Below, piece after piece: positions 1 to 10,945 of a stretch of DNA of 64,000 nucleotides. The notes below the pieces were generated by a model. The model saw only the letters and a program-made list of their open reading frames with translations, did not search any database and was not told where the DNA came from. Position 1 is the first letter of the stretch; each line of letters starts with the position of its first letter. This stretch comes from Locusta migratoria. Its lineage: Eukaryota > Arthropoda > Insecta > Orthoptera > Acrididae. A program made the position numbers and the translations under genes. The stretch spans positions 337,822,649-337,886,648 of the forward strand of contig CM048751.1 in the NCBI GenBank assembly GCA_026315105.1, read 5' to 3'.

Positions 1-324
1 GGGTGGGATAGGGCTGTTACTGTAGATTTAGTGTTAGGAGACCATTGCTGGGGGAAGGTGACTACGTACATGGAGTAAATAGTGGGTCACGCACACTATA
101 GTCAAGTTATCCACTCTTGCCTTTCCAGCATTTCCTAACCTCAAAACTTGTCTCAGCAAATACATCAATGTGAAATCCAAATGCATATCTTTAGAAAGAA
201 TCACAATCCACATTCTAAAAACTGATCTTGTATTGTAATTCAACCTGCCAGCAGACACCTCACCACAGTGCTTATAAACTAAATGATGCAGGGACTCCAA
301 CAAATCTCAGATACGACCACATAT
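1..324. other. Unassigned intron sequence
   Basis: No recognisable gene or repeat. A minus-strand open frame of 89 codons (34-303) has no motif that I recognise and is not supported by a splice context. It lies in what should be intron 5 of the GABPA-like gene. Confidence 0.4.
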
Positions 325-532
325 GAGCCCTGCTAAAGTGACCCCAACTCAGAAATCCAGTATTATTTCAGTCCCTCCAAAAATTTTGGGTTTGGGTCCA
401 AGGGCCGTACATTCAGTCGAAACAAATCTGCCTTAACATGCTCTGGGACCTTTGGTGTGTTGACTGTGAAGATAAAAGATCAGGATTTTACAAACTCCCC
501 ATCAAGCCATTTCATTATATTTTGCATATCTA

Positions 533-1822
533 TGAGGATAAGTCAATTATTATCTGCAAAGTAGTTATAAAATTTTATTGTAATAAAATATGAAACTTAC
601 AACAACATCATTTTTCGACATAGTCTCCTTGCTTTTCAATGCATTTCGTCTATTGCTCTACAAGCTTCCTTATGCCCTCATAAAAGAAGGTTTTCGGTTG
701 AGCTGCGAGCCAGGAATGCACCGCTTCCTTCACTGCTTCGTCTGAGTCAAATCGACGGCCCCTTAATGCCAGTTTAAGTGCACCAAACAAGTGATAGTCA
801 GAAGGGGTAAGATCGGGACTATATGGAGGATGATCCAGTACCTTGAATTTGAGTTTCTGGAGTGTTTCAGCAGTGTGGACAGCAGTATGGGGACAGGCAT
901 TGTCGTGCAACAACACAACACCTTCCGACAGCAATCGTCGGTGTTTGCTTCGAATTGCAGGCTCACTGTAATGTACACTGTTTATTGTTGTGCCCCTTTC
1001 ACCATAATGTTCCAGTACAGAACCTCGTTCATCCCAAAAAACCATAAGCATCAGTTCTCCTGTGGAAGGTTGGGTCTTGAACTTTTTCTTGCACGGCGAA
1101 TTTGGATGTTTCCATTCCATAGATTGCCGTTTACTCTCCGGCTTGTAATGATGGATCCATGTTTCGTCACCAGTAAGGATTCTGTCTAAAAAGTTGTCCC
1201 CTTCATTACCATAGCAATCCAAATGTTTTTTGCAGATGTCGAGGCGCGTTTGCTTATGTAACTGTGCGAGTTGTTTTGGGACCCATCTTGCACAAACTTT
1301 ATGAAACCCAAGTCTGTTGTGAATAATTTTGTAGGTAGAACCATGACTAATTTGAATACAATAAGCCACTTCGTCAATAGTTGATCATCTGTCTAAGAGA
1401 ATCATTTCAGGTGATCGCTCAATGGTTTCTTCATTTGCGGCGGTAAACGGTCGTCTGGCTCCTTCATCGTGCTCAACACTTGTGCAACCATTTCAAAATT
1501 TTTCAATCCACTCGTATACACTTTGTTGTGGCAAAACACTGCTCCCATACTGTACTGAAAGTCTTCTATGAATTACGGCCCCCGATTCACCTACCGCCCA
1601 CAAAAAACGTATCACTGAATGTTGCTCTTCTTTGGTGCAAATTGACAGCGGAGAAGCCATGATTAACAGCACAGCAATGACAACGAAACTAATGTAGCTG
1701 CTTCAAAATTGCAAAGATATAACAACAAATAAACAAAGCATGCATCACCAACATAAAACGACAGTACTACCAACATAAACAAAAATATAACTAAATTGCG
1801 GATAATAATTGACTTACCCTCG
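533..1822 (-). mobile_element. Complete mariner-family DNA transposon (1290 bp)
   Basis: Both ends carry a 37-bp terminal inverted repeat (533-569 and the complement of 1786-1822; core GTCAATTATTATC) with five mismatches by eye. A TA dinucleotide flanks each side (531-532 and 1823-1824), the target duplication expected of Tc1/mariner elements. The length of 1.29 kb is typical. The transposase lies on the minus strand. The element sits inside a LINE ORF1 remnant, so it is younger than that LINE copy. Confidence 0.93.
650..1660 (-). pseudogene. Mariner transposase, broken by two in-frame stops
   Basis: This frame encodes a cut-and-paste DDE transposase of the mariner group, starting at the ATG at 1660-1658 (MASPLSICTKEEQ) and ending at a TAG at 652-650, about 336 codons, close to the usual 340-350. 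The N-terminal helix-turn-helix half (about residues 1-110) is followed by the catalytic half with TGDETW (first Asp), LLHDNACPHT (second Asp) and YSPDLTPSDYHLFG (third Asp), the D,D34D arrangement. Two TGA codons in the same frame, at 1495-1493 and 1387-1385, truncate it after the first third. No frameshift is needed to join the parts. It is therefore a recently inactivated copy. A GTG at 1369-1367 opens a 239-codon frame that keeps all three catalytic residues but lacks the DNA-binding half. Confidence 0.9.
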
Positions 1823-2689
1823 TACAATGCCTTCTGTATATATCTCCACTATATCTCCACACGACATAATGCATATTATGTAATTCAAGCTGTTATGTAA
1901 CTCTGTTTCAGTGGCATATTCTCCTAGGCACTTGGCTTTCTGCAGGTTTGTTATTTGCTGATAACTGATTGTTTCTATCAGCAGTGACCTGTTCTGCAAT
2001 ATTTTGAATGATTGTAAACTGCCAGCAATGCCCTCGAAGTATGGCAAAACTTTCCCAAAATTACCGTCTACCATTTTCACATTAAATCACATTCGGGCTT
2101 GCAGCATTTGTTTCATTATGCAATACAAATGCTATTTTGCTACTACCACTACCTGGAGGAATACCTACAAGAGCTCTCTCATGAGACTGGGTGTTGGTAC
2201 TCGTCAGCGATACAGCCATTCTGCTGGGAGTTGAAAAAGGAAGATTGCCAAAAATCCATTTTGTTCCCAAGAGCAGCTAGGCAAGTACTACTTAAGGTAG
2301 AGCCCCATGTGCCTGAGTAAGCCTTATACAGCTGAGGTATGGGAATATCCCCAGAGGTTGCCCACTAGCAACTGTTCACTTCAACAGCCATGCATCTCAT
2401 CAGCACATAGCACACGTTGGGACTGAGCAATTTTTTTTAGAGGTATTTTCCTTCCTCACAGCCCAGGCAGTCACGCCAAGGTCCCCATTCCATGGTACAC
2501 ACAACATTCCACCATAGCACCACATGGTTGCTGAAGTTATGGTGTCAGAGTACTGGTGGCGCTTACCAGTCCCCAGCTCGGGAACCCCAGATTTGCCAAT
2601 ATCGAGTCCCTTGAGGAGTCGGCAAGTACAGCTGGGATTCTAAGATTTTTCAAATTTAAAATAAGTTTCTGAATCTTTCCTAACCACTT

Positions 2690-3600
2690 AAAATCACAAA
2701 CCTCTCACCTGGTTCAGTTTTATTGATGATATCATCATGATTTGGACTGAGGATAATGACAAATTATCTGCATTTCTCCAAAACCTCAACACCTTCTCCT
2801 GCATTCACTTTACCTGATCCTGCTTGGCCCAATAAGTCACCTTCCTCAATGTCAGCCTTCACCTCAAATAAAGTTACAGATGTACCCCCATCCATATAAC
2901 TCCTACCAAATACCTATAACAACTCCATTTCAGCAGCTGTCACTAATTTCAAACTAAGTAGTCCCTTCCCTGAAAGTACAACATCTTTACACGTTCCAAG
3001 TGCAGACTCTCTCCAACTATGCTGTGGGTCTCACCAAAGCCTTCGCAGATTGAAATTACCTCACAAAATATTCTGAAGACAGATCTCCGCTGCATTGTCT
3101 CCGCAGTAACCTACCATTCCCCACATATCCACAGTCCAGCCACACAACATCAGATCCTACAACACAGTACCATTCAGGGCTGGAGCAACTGATTTACATA
3201 TTGTCCTCTACAGTTTCAACTAGCTTTCACTATGTCCTGAATAGAGAAATATCCTAACTACTATCTTACCCTGCCCCCCCCCCCCCCCCCCTCTATTGCC
3301 CTCGAAACCTGCAGAAATCCTCCATCAGTACTGCATTCCCTATTCTCAGCTCTTTGCCTCATGGTTCATATCACTGCAATACCCTTAGATGCAAGACCAG
3401 TCCCATCACATCACCTACTCCAGTTTGGTCACAAGCATCTCCTACCCCATAAATGCAGGAAAAAGCCATGTGATCTAACTGTGTCTGTCACATCTCAACT
3501 GCTGCCCAGAGACAACTGGACCACCCAGTTGATGAACATACTGCCCATCCAAAATGCTTTACTTTGCCAACAATTTTTCTGAGTTGCACAGATGCGAACT
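2690..3600 (+). mobile_element. Penelope-like element remnant
   Basis: Plus-strand decayed reverse transcriptase. It opens with FIDDIIMIWTEDND (about 2716-2760), the Penelope version of the catalytic block, and continues into the LNTFSCIHFT region that follows it in this family. Downstream coding similarity is visible only in pieces and is interrupted by many stops and an 18-bp C run (3274-3291). The GIY-YIG endonuclease part cannot be traced confidently. It directly abuts the LINE remnant on its left. Confidence 0.7.
3274..3291. repeat. Poly-C tract (18 bp)
   Basis: Uninterrupted run of 18 C residues within the Penelope remnant, likely slippage-prone. Confidence 0.95.
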
Positions 3601-4269
3601 CTCTCAACAATATATATTACAGTCTTGTAAACCTTTACTAATATCTGTCTTCCATCTGCCTATCCATGTTTTAGTCCCACTCTAGTACTACACATACGTT
3701 CCATTTTATGCTCTTCACCCACAGCACAGCTTGCTGATACCTAGAAGAACTATAACATCCCTGCATGCTCCCACAAGAAACACTAATGTAAGCAATACTA
3801 ACATGTTCCTCAGGGAACATTAAGGCTGAATGTCCCATTGACATCATGGTCATTAGAGACAAAGCACATGCCCTAACAGTTTTTGTCAAGGATAGGAAAG
3901 GAAATCAGCCATGCACTTTCAAAGGAACCATCCTGGCACTTGTTAGAGTGATTTAACAGGAAAACTTAAATACTCCCAAATCTGAGTTGTGTTTGTGTGT
4001 GTGTTTTCTATTTCTGATGAAAACTGAGCATTCTTTTTCATTGTGCCCTTTTTTTGACTCAGCACCTTCTTCATTCAGTGTAAAATGAAATCTTCACACT
4101 GCAGCAATATACACTGCATACAACCCAACCAACAATGGCTTTCACAATCATTTGAAAATAAATCACAACTAAAAGTATCATTTACAATAATTTTACAGAG
4201 TTAAAAAAATACTACAAGGTAATGACGCACTTACACAAACCAAGAAAAAACCAATTAAATACAACTTAC
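3601..4269. other. Unassigned intron 5 sequence
   Basis: Decayed sequence just downstream (on the minus strand) of GABPA exon 5. It may hold the tail of the Penelope remnant, but nothing here can be called. The donor site GTAAGT of intron 5 lies at 4269-4264. Confidence 0.4.
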
Positions 4270-4423
4270 GAATTTCGTCACCTAGCTCGACGTCCTCTGC
4301 TGGTTTCAGCACATCAACAATGTTGATTTTCCTAATGTCTCCATCTATTTTTATTTGTACATTAATCTGGACTAGACCTTCACCCTGTACACACTGATCA
4401 ACCAAATTCTTGTGACTTTCAAG
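4270..4423 (-). CDS. Ets97D: GABPA-like exon 5 (end of GABP-alpha domain)
   Basis: Exon of 154 nt with acceptor GTTTTGCAG|C and donor AATTC|GTAAGT. Encodes LESHKNLVDQCVQGEGLVQI followed by NVQIKIDGDIRKINIVDVLK and PAEDVELGDEI. The order LVDQ..Q..G.VQ..VQ then INI.DV.KPA..VE is the hallmark second half of the GABP-alpha N-terminal domain. It ends with one base over, so the next exon (outside the window, left) must start in phase 1. This is the best evidence for the identity of the gene. Confidence 0.93.
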
Positions 4424-5213
4424 CTGCAAAACACAAATATTTAAATTACTCTTACTGTGATGATATAATATTAATTAATAAACACAAAAATCCCATTTTT
4501 AATATTAATTATACAAGGAGACTAATGAAACTTAAATAATTAAAAAGGCAGTTTGCCATAGATGTGATCATCCATTAAAATCCATGTACTGCAGAAATGG
4601 GCTGAACACTGAACGGGGGATATTTCTTTCTAGCTATAAAAATACTTTTGTATTATGCTTATCACATATCACATATGAATATTTTGCAATCTTACCTACA
4701 TAGGAACTGCAGTCATCAAAGAGCAAGTAGAAAATGCATTTAGTTCAGTGTAATAGTACTTTCCCCCCACCCCGAATGTTTGGAAGTGCACAGGCAGCTA
4801 CAAATAAACAAATGATATCAACTGCTTGGTGTAATCTAAGAAAATCATATCTAACATTTGATTTGAGCCCACAATTGGTAATATTACAAATTGATAATGT
4901 AGATATGAAGCACATCCTTCTCACATTTAAGTGTTTGGAATGAATGGACAAAGTTAACACAATTTCAAAAAAATGCAACATTACGTTTTTTACTGTACAG
5001 TGTACATTCCAATAGTTTCAATTTTTTTCAAGAATGACACCTATAAAGATAAAATAAATAATAAGCAAAAACTGATGTAGGCCCACTTACATAATTTTAT
5101 GCAAATCATTAGAGCCAGTTCCAAGATACATGAAATATACTGTATATACAAAAACTGTTCTTTTATATATATAAAAAATGGAAAGGTCAGGTTGGAATAC
5201 AACCACGTAAGAG

Positions 5214-5216
<3 letters not shown>
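4424..5216. other. Unassigned intron 4 sequence
   Basis: AT-rich intron sequence immediately upstream of exon 5; no repeat family or coding signal recognised. Confidence 0.4.

Positions 5217-5276
<60 letters not shown>
5217..5276. repeat. TG dinucleotide microsatellite
   Basis: About 30 uninterrupted TG units. Confidence 0.97.
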
Positions 5277-5277
<1 letters not shown>

Positions 5278-5540
5278 TTTTGTTATGTGGCTGTCACTGC
5301 TTATTTATCATCTTTACGGTGAGTTGAAACTACCCTCACATATATTTCATTGAAATATATAAAATTTTTTATAGTATATAAATGATACTGCCTTCTAGTC
5401 TCCTTATTACCTTGTCTTCGTAATCAATCCAATTTTCTATAGTTAAAAGGTGCCTGTCAATATTATACATCAAAATTGAAAATCAGAAAGAGAAAGATAA
5501 TGCACTGTATTCACTCACCAAGAGTTCTAACACACTGTAT

Positions 5541-5597
5541 TTTTTAAATGACGTCTACTTACAAGACGAAGGAGCACAGGTAGTGATAGTAACAAAT

Positions 5598-5647
<50 letters not shown>

Positions 5648-5852
5648 AACACAAGCTTTCGCAACCCAGTTGCTTCTTCAGGCAGAATGGAAGGAGAGGG
5701 AAAAGGAAATGATGAGGGTAAGAAGCCCCAAGGTAAGTCTTTCCTCTCCCGGGATTGGAATGGCACCTGACCACCTCCCTTAAAACCCTCATCATTTCCT
5801 TTTCCCTCTCCTTCCCTTCTGCCTGAAGAAGCAACTGGGTTGCGAAAGCTTG

Positions 5853-5884
<32 letters not shown>

Positions 5885-5945
5885 GTTTTATTTGTTACTA
5901 TCACTACCTGTGCTCCTTCACTTGGTAAGTAGACTTCATCTACTT
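5541..5945. repeat. Palindromic (inverted-dimer) element P1 with hammerhead-like motif
   Basis: Two inverted arms: 5541 to about 5717, and about 5778 to 5945, with the middle present once. Each arm contains a CA/TG microsatellite (5601-5643; 5855-5885) at matching positions and the sequence of CTGAAGA (5823-5829), a 5-bp hairpin GCAAC-TGG-GTTGC (5831-5843) and GAAA (5844-5847), reading outward. That is the conserved half-core of a hammerhead ribozyme. A convincing stem III and cleavage site are not visible. The same architecture recurs at 6411, 34890, 53815 and 55419. Likely a non-autonomous Penelope or retrozyme relative. Confidence 0.7.
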
Positions 5946-6063
5946 TTTACATATATTTTTCCTGTTAGGAATTTGTCCTCTATAATACACTGTATTTTTT
6001 GTTACACTATACATAAAAAAATAATTTCATCAAAGTATTTAATTTCAATGCTGTTTCTATTTC

Positions 6064-6121
6064 ATTATGCTGAGCGATATTTTTCTTAGGATTTCCTAAG
6101 AAAAATATCGCTCAGCATAAT
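6064..6121. repeat. Near-perfect 58-bp hairpin palindrome
   Basis: Arms of about 28 bp (ATTATGCTGAGCGATATTTT and its complement) meet at TTTCCTAAG with essentially no loop. No flanking duplication or coding sequence seen. Confidence 0.9.
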
Positions 6122-6410
6122 TTCAGAACACAAAAAACAAAGATTAACACAAAATTGTTCATTCTTTATCATGACTGACAAGAAAAATGTTTATATAACA
6201 TGATGAAATGCACTTCATTATTTTAACTTTGAAATTTCTTCTTATATTTCAGCAGCATCAGCTAAACATATTAGTTTTTTCATCTCCAGTTCTTTGATTT
6301 GATTTCTTTTGCGTTTTTCACGAGATTCCTCCCCCGTTTTCTTTCCTCTATCACTATGCAATGTAGGTAAATAATGCTTATACTTTGAATGTATTAAACT
6401 TTTATTTATT

Positions 6411-6845
6411 AACAACAACAATGGAAGGTCCAGTAAGGAATGTTAATAATATGTAGATAGGGAACAACTCACCATAAAGACGAACACTGAGCCGCCGACA
6501 GACACAAATAAAACACACACACACACACACACACAAACAAAACAGACAGACAAACAATTCCAAATTTTTGGCTGCGGCCTTCCTCAGAAAGAGCACACTC
6601 ATCCACGCAATAAATAAGGCACTCTCATCCACACCTATCAGCCATCTCTTGTCGCCCAACACAGTGGATAAGAGTGCCTGAGAGATTGTGTGGATAAGTG
6701 TGTTCTTTCTGAGGAAGGCCATTGCCGAAAATTTAGAATTGTGTGTGTATTTGTGAGTCTTTTGTTTGTGTCTGTCGGCGGCTCAACGTTCATCTTTACA
6801 ATGAGCTGTTCCCTATCTACAAACTTTTATTTATTACTATACATT
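6411..6845. repeat. Palindromic element P2 with hammerhead-like motif
   Basis: Inverted arms share outer ends (AAACTTTTATTTATTA on the left, complement side on the right), a GCCGCCGACAGACA block, a CA/TG run (6511-6535 on the left) and an outward-reading CTGAGGA (6709-6715), short GGC..GCC hairpin and GAAA (6727-6730). In the left arm the counterpart reads CTGAGGA, hairpin, AAAA. The arms are less alike than in P3, so this copy is older. Confidence 0.65.
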
Positions 6846-7098
6846 CCAGGCCTCCAGCAGATTCGACAGAATCGTAAATTTGCCATTGTGCCACCAGGGT
6901 TTGCTCATGTTGGTTTTCTAGTAAACACTCTGAGTTTACTAAAAAGCCAAAATAAGAGAGACTCCGTACAAATTTCTTTTTGTTCCTGTTTAATGTTAAA
7001 AAGTATTGACTTTATTATTTACCAATAACAATAAAAATAGAGTTAAATGTCATATAGTCAAGCTACTGAAAGTCCTGTGACATACTTCACCTACGTTG
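6846..7098. other. Unassigned intron 4 sequence
   Basis: No feature recognised between P2 and the hAT-like element. Confidence 0.35.
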
Positions 7099-8530
7099 TA
7101 GAGATGGAAAAACTTAAACATCTCACAGTTTCGGAATAATTTAAACTGTACAGTGTGAGATTACAAAACACTGTGTTTTGTAATATTATGGGCCTGTTTA
7201 TTGTACCATTGTCAATGTGTACTGTGTAAGTATTGCTATAGAACCACGAAAATAGTGTGAGGACGGGAACTATAAGTGAAAGAATTAAACTTTTCATTTA
7301 GATGCCGTGGCAGTTTTGTATTTCTTGCACCGGTTACCATCCTGGTGGTCTCGCATGAAAATGTTGGCAATCGTGTGACATTGGCATTAGTCAATCGTGT
7401 GACAACGCAAATGTTTCACTATAAAAACTTCATTTAACAAGGACAATTACTGAGTGGATAAGGGTAAATATAAGAACCTGTCAACCGTAGAGCACAAACA
7501 GCATTATTTATTTACTTCACTGTCTGTACGAAACAACAATCAAATCAGCCTATGTGGATTTCTAAGAATATTAACATATTCACAAAGATACCCTACCATT
7601 TCGTTAATGTTGCCAACATAATCACTTGAGACCACCAGCAAAATTTTACCCCTGTACCAAATACACGGCTTTCACAATAAGTGAGGTTCCTGATAACCCA
7701 TTAGCTGAGGACTGACATTTTTTATGTCTAATACACTTGCTTTTTACCTATAATTAATACATATTGCTTTCCCATATTCTAGCACCTAATTTTGATATGG
7801 TAGCTGTCGTGTGTGCTAACATACATGAGATATTGAAAAACATATTATAACATTAAATTTATTGAGCTAACATTTTGGTATGGGTTATGTTTTTCTAGAT
7901 TGTTATTGCACTGTTGGATACTTCTCTAAAATAAACCTTAAAATTCGAGTTTTGTAAATACCTTTAATTCGGGGTTTTGTTTACCAGCCAAACTCTTGTA
8001 ATAGGTAAATACAAAAACCAAATACATAAAAAGCAGCACATTATGTTAGATTTATCTTATATCATTTCAGGCTTTATGTTGTTCCTTATTTTTTAATATA
8101 ATTACCATAAATGGACAGATAAACCTAGAATTTTACTAGATATTTCAATGTAACTAGTGGACATTGTTATCATTGTAATTTGTGTTTATAAAGCAGACAT
8201 TATGTCATTTCGGAATATAGCAGTCACTTTAGAAACAAATCTTAAGCTGCAGACTCACATCTATCCATTAGTTTTTGACACTCATGTATCTGGGCTGAGG
8301 TTCATCAAAACGCAACACCATAGTTTCAATACACTTCAGCAGTTCCACCTTCCTGAATTATTGGTTTAAAACACTGCTGTTTTGAAACAATAAAATCGAC
8401 AGGATGAAACAAATGTGATTCAAAATAGAGCAGAATGAAACACGACGGTTTCGCCGTGAAACATAACAGTTGTGAAAGACTCAAATATTTCCAACATTGT
8501 TTCGAAACAATGATACAGTGGACATCTCTA
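7099..8530. mobile_element. Non-autonomous hAT-like element (1432 bp)
   Basis: Ends share the short inverted repeat TAGAGATG and are flanked by 8-bp near-identical direct repeats (CTACGTTG at 7091-7098, CTATGTTG at 8531-8538), the target-site length of hAT transposons. No transposase can be read inside. A perfect 12-bp-arm hairpin (ATTACAAAACAC) lies near 7160-7184. A smaller MITE (7342-7640) is nested within it. The short terminal repeat makes this a moderate call. Confidence 0.55.
7342..7640 (-). mobile_element. MITE family M, copy 1 (both ends present)
   Basis: About 300 bp with inverted ends: CTGGTGGTCTC..TGTTGGCAA on the left and its complement on the right. The interior, read on the minus strand, contains the family core CTACGGTTGACAGGTTCTT followed by a CCCTTATCCACTCA block. 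The same core recurs near 34700 (minus), 35300, 35970 and 43960 (plus). No coding capacity. It is the only copy here with both ends recognisable. Confidence 0.65.
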
Positions 8531-8538
8531 CTATGTTG

Positions 8539-8899
8539 CCATTGGTGCTGCTGGCTTGCTCTGCAGGTGAACTTGAGTTACAGGCGTGGGAATGTGGTAG
8601 CGTCACCAAGGCAACGTTTATGAATTCCGGAATCCAGGTTGGCACTTGTGGCCCTTCCACAGAATGTGCACAACGTGTGTGAAATGTCACAGACATTCAT
8701 TCAGCAATGTGAAAATTCCAGGACTTTGTTTGAATTTCCTGGCTTTTTCCCAGTTTTTTAAAGTTCAGCAAATTTTGAAGGTTGAGCAAAATTTCCGGAT
8801 TTCAAGGATTCAAGGACCACTAGCCTTCCTGCAGAGGTACAGAAAAGCAACTGAAATTGCTCAACAGAGGAAAAGCCACTGGACCTAATGGATACCAAT
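8539..8899. other. Unassigned intron 4 sequence
   Basis: Contains a block of TTCC/GGAA-rich sequence (8700-8800) of a kind also seen near 63200. No coding signal. Confidence 0.3.
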
Positions 8900-10425
8900 G
8901 GAATGAAATCAGCAGAGCTAATATATAGGGAACAAAATGTTATTGACAACTTGTATAAAAATCAGACAGGTATTAACCCTTTCAGTCCCACATTACGAAA
9001 TCAGCATTGAAAAAATTAAAATTCGGTGTTTTCTGTATTACTACAGTGCAGTAAACATAAAAATAAGTGTTTTAAAATTTTTGGTCACGTACTTCACACA
9101 CAACACAGACGTTTGTGTTGAGGTATTTTATTACTTGGACATTATTTTGTTGATAGTTAACACCGCCAGATCAATAATGCTAGCATAATCATCGCCACTG
9201 CACCAAAGACAAGACAATTCACCGGTGAAATAAAATAAAAAGGAACCACACTCTCAGCCACGTACAAATGGCAACGCAACACAACACAATCTCCAAGATG
9301 GACAGATTAATGCCTCAGAAGTGGCTATACGCCATACCAAGTAGCAAAATGTACTAGATGCATGTTGTTCATCAACAAAAATGAAACTTTAAGGATTGAT
9401 GCACAAAATATGGTATAAATCAACTTAAATGCATTGTTGTCCAGGAGCAACACTGGGAATGGAAGGGTTAATAGTGTCGAAGGGCAAGAAATGGAAGCAT
9501 TGGTTTGTGAGGAAGTAAGACAGGGTTTTAGCCGTTCTCCAATGCTATTCACTATGTACACTGCACAAGCTGTGAAAGAATGCAAGGGGAAATTTGAAAA
9601 AAAAAAATTAAAGTGCAGGATGAAAAAATAAGAACATTGTGTTTTGCTGACAACATTGTAATTCTGTCAGAGACAGCATAGGACTTGGAAGAGCAACTGA
9701 CTGGAATGGACAGTGTGTTGAAAGGAGCATATAAAATGAAAATTAATAATAGCGAAACAAGGGTAATGGAATGCAGTCTAAGAAACTCAGGTGATGATCA
9801 AAGAATTAGATTAGGAAACAAAACCATAAAGGTGGTAGATGAGTTTTGTTACTTGGGCAGTAAAATGACATATGATAATAGCAGTACATAGGATATAAAA
9901 ATGCAGAATGGCAATGGGAAGAAAAGAATTTCTGAAAAAGTGACATTTGCTAACCTTGAATATTAATTTAAGTGTCAGGAAGTGTTTTCTGAAGGCATTT
10001 GTGTGGAGTATTGCCTTTTACGAGAGTGAAACTTGGACGGTTAATAGTTTAGATATGAAGAGGATAGAGACTTTTGAAATTTAATGCTACAGAAGAATGC
10101 TGAAGACTAGGTGAGTAGAGTAACTAATGAGGAGGTGCTGAACAAAAATTGGGAGAAAAGTAATTTGTGCCATACTTTGACTAAATGAAGGTATCTATTG
10201 GTAGGAGACATTCTGAAACATCCAGGAATCACAAATTTAGCACTAGAGAGAAGTGTGTGGGGTAAAAATTGCAGAGGAGACCAAGAGACAAATAAAGTAA
10301 TCAGATTGAAATGGACGTGGGTTGCCGTTCTTATAAGGAGATGAGGAGGCTTGTTCAGGATGGAGTAGGGTGGAGAGCTACATCAAACCATTCTCTGGAC
10401 TGAAGATCATAGCAACAACAGCCTT
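8900..10425 (+). mobile_element. Endonuclease-reverse transcriptase LINE, 3' half
   Basis: Plus-strand 3' portion of a non-LTR retrotransposon family common in large insect genomes, clade not certain (RTE-like). Motifs in order: the YNLYKNQ segment before the MITE, EEVRQGFSRSPMLF after it (RT motif, usually VRQGCSLSP), CFADN (FADD motif with Asp changed to Asn, about 9640), EEQLTGMDSVLKGAYKMKI, VDEFCYLGSKMT, then RKCFLKAF and SETWT. The 3' end carries CTGGACTGAAGATCATAGCA (10398-10417). It has several stops and frameshifts and is split by a piggyBac-type MITE. Confidence 0.85.
8977..9467. mobile_element. piggyBac-type MITE (491 bp) inside the LINE
   Basis: Flanked on both sides by TTAA (8973-8976 and 9468-9471), with inverted ends CCCTTTCAGTCCCA and CCCTTCCATTCCCA. 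TTAA target sites are the signature of piggyBac. It interrupts the LINE reverse transcriptase between the YNLYKNQ and VEGQE segments, so the insertion is younger than the LINE. No transposase inside. Confidence 0.85.
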
Positions 10426-10745
10426 TTTCATGTGTGAATGGAAGGAATAGTAGTCCATACAGTCAAGAAAGCTAATAATTACCCCTGATGAATTACTTAA
10501 TGTAATAATTATTCAATGGAATGCATACCAGAGAGAATAAAGACTGACTGTAACTACTCCTGATTCAGGCAGATTCAAATTAGGACTTAAAGGGCAAGGT
10601 GTGAGTCGAGTATTATTGAGATCAAGCATTTTGTAATTTTGGTACAATTTAGTATAACATCAGATCATAGTAATACCTATTGTGTGAGAAGCTGAAAATA
10701 ATAACTCCATTCTTACAATTTAAGATATACCAACAACTAAAGGGA
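10426..10745. other. Unassigned intron 4 sequence
   Basis: No repeat or gene recognised. Confidence 0.35.
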
Positions 10746-10945
10746 ACAGCCGTGGAAACCAGGACAGCCCCCTCGTATGCCAAATTATTTATGGGACGCT
10801 TGGAGGAAGCCTTCTGGGATACTAAAGAAAGTTAGTTATAGATTTTTTGATGTCATCTTCATTAATCTGGACTCACAGTGAAGAACAAATTCAGAAGTTC
10901 CTCTCCAATTCAACATCTTTGGTTCCATCAGATTCACCTGGTCCT
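10746..10945 (+). mobile_element. Penelope-like reverse transcriptase fragment
   Basis: Encodes a decayed GTAVETRTAPSYAKLFMGRL (the Penelope GTxMxxxxAPSYANLFMG block) and then the degraded FIDDIF..W segment (visible as TTTGATGTCATCTTCATTAA) and LSN.NSF...FTWSY-like sequence. It joins the 3' edge of the I-type LINE at about 10945 with no intervening sequence. Confidence 0.75.

Larger units (their letters stand above)
325..2645 (-). mobile_element. I-type LINE ORF1 remnant, split by a mariner insertion
   Basis: Minus-strand remnant of the gag-like ORF1 of the same LINE family seen at 15500-16965. The frame at 325-532 reads like the segment of that copy around the residues QNIMK..F.FT.N.PK.P.HVKA. 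The part at 1823-2645 matches the more upstream portion, including the tract near the poly-T and the CCCCAGCTC-containing 5' region. The mariner at 533-1822 interrupts it at a TA. Many stops and frameshifts make it a dead fragment. The zinc-knuckle part is missing or too decayed to see. Confidence 0.7.

Noticed and set aside
34..303. 89-codon minus-strand frame, considered as the next GABPA exon
   Set aside because: No Pointed or ETS-domain residues and no acceptor giving the required phase 1.
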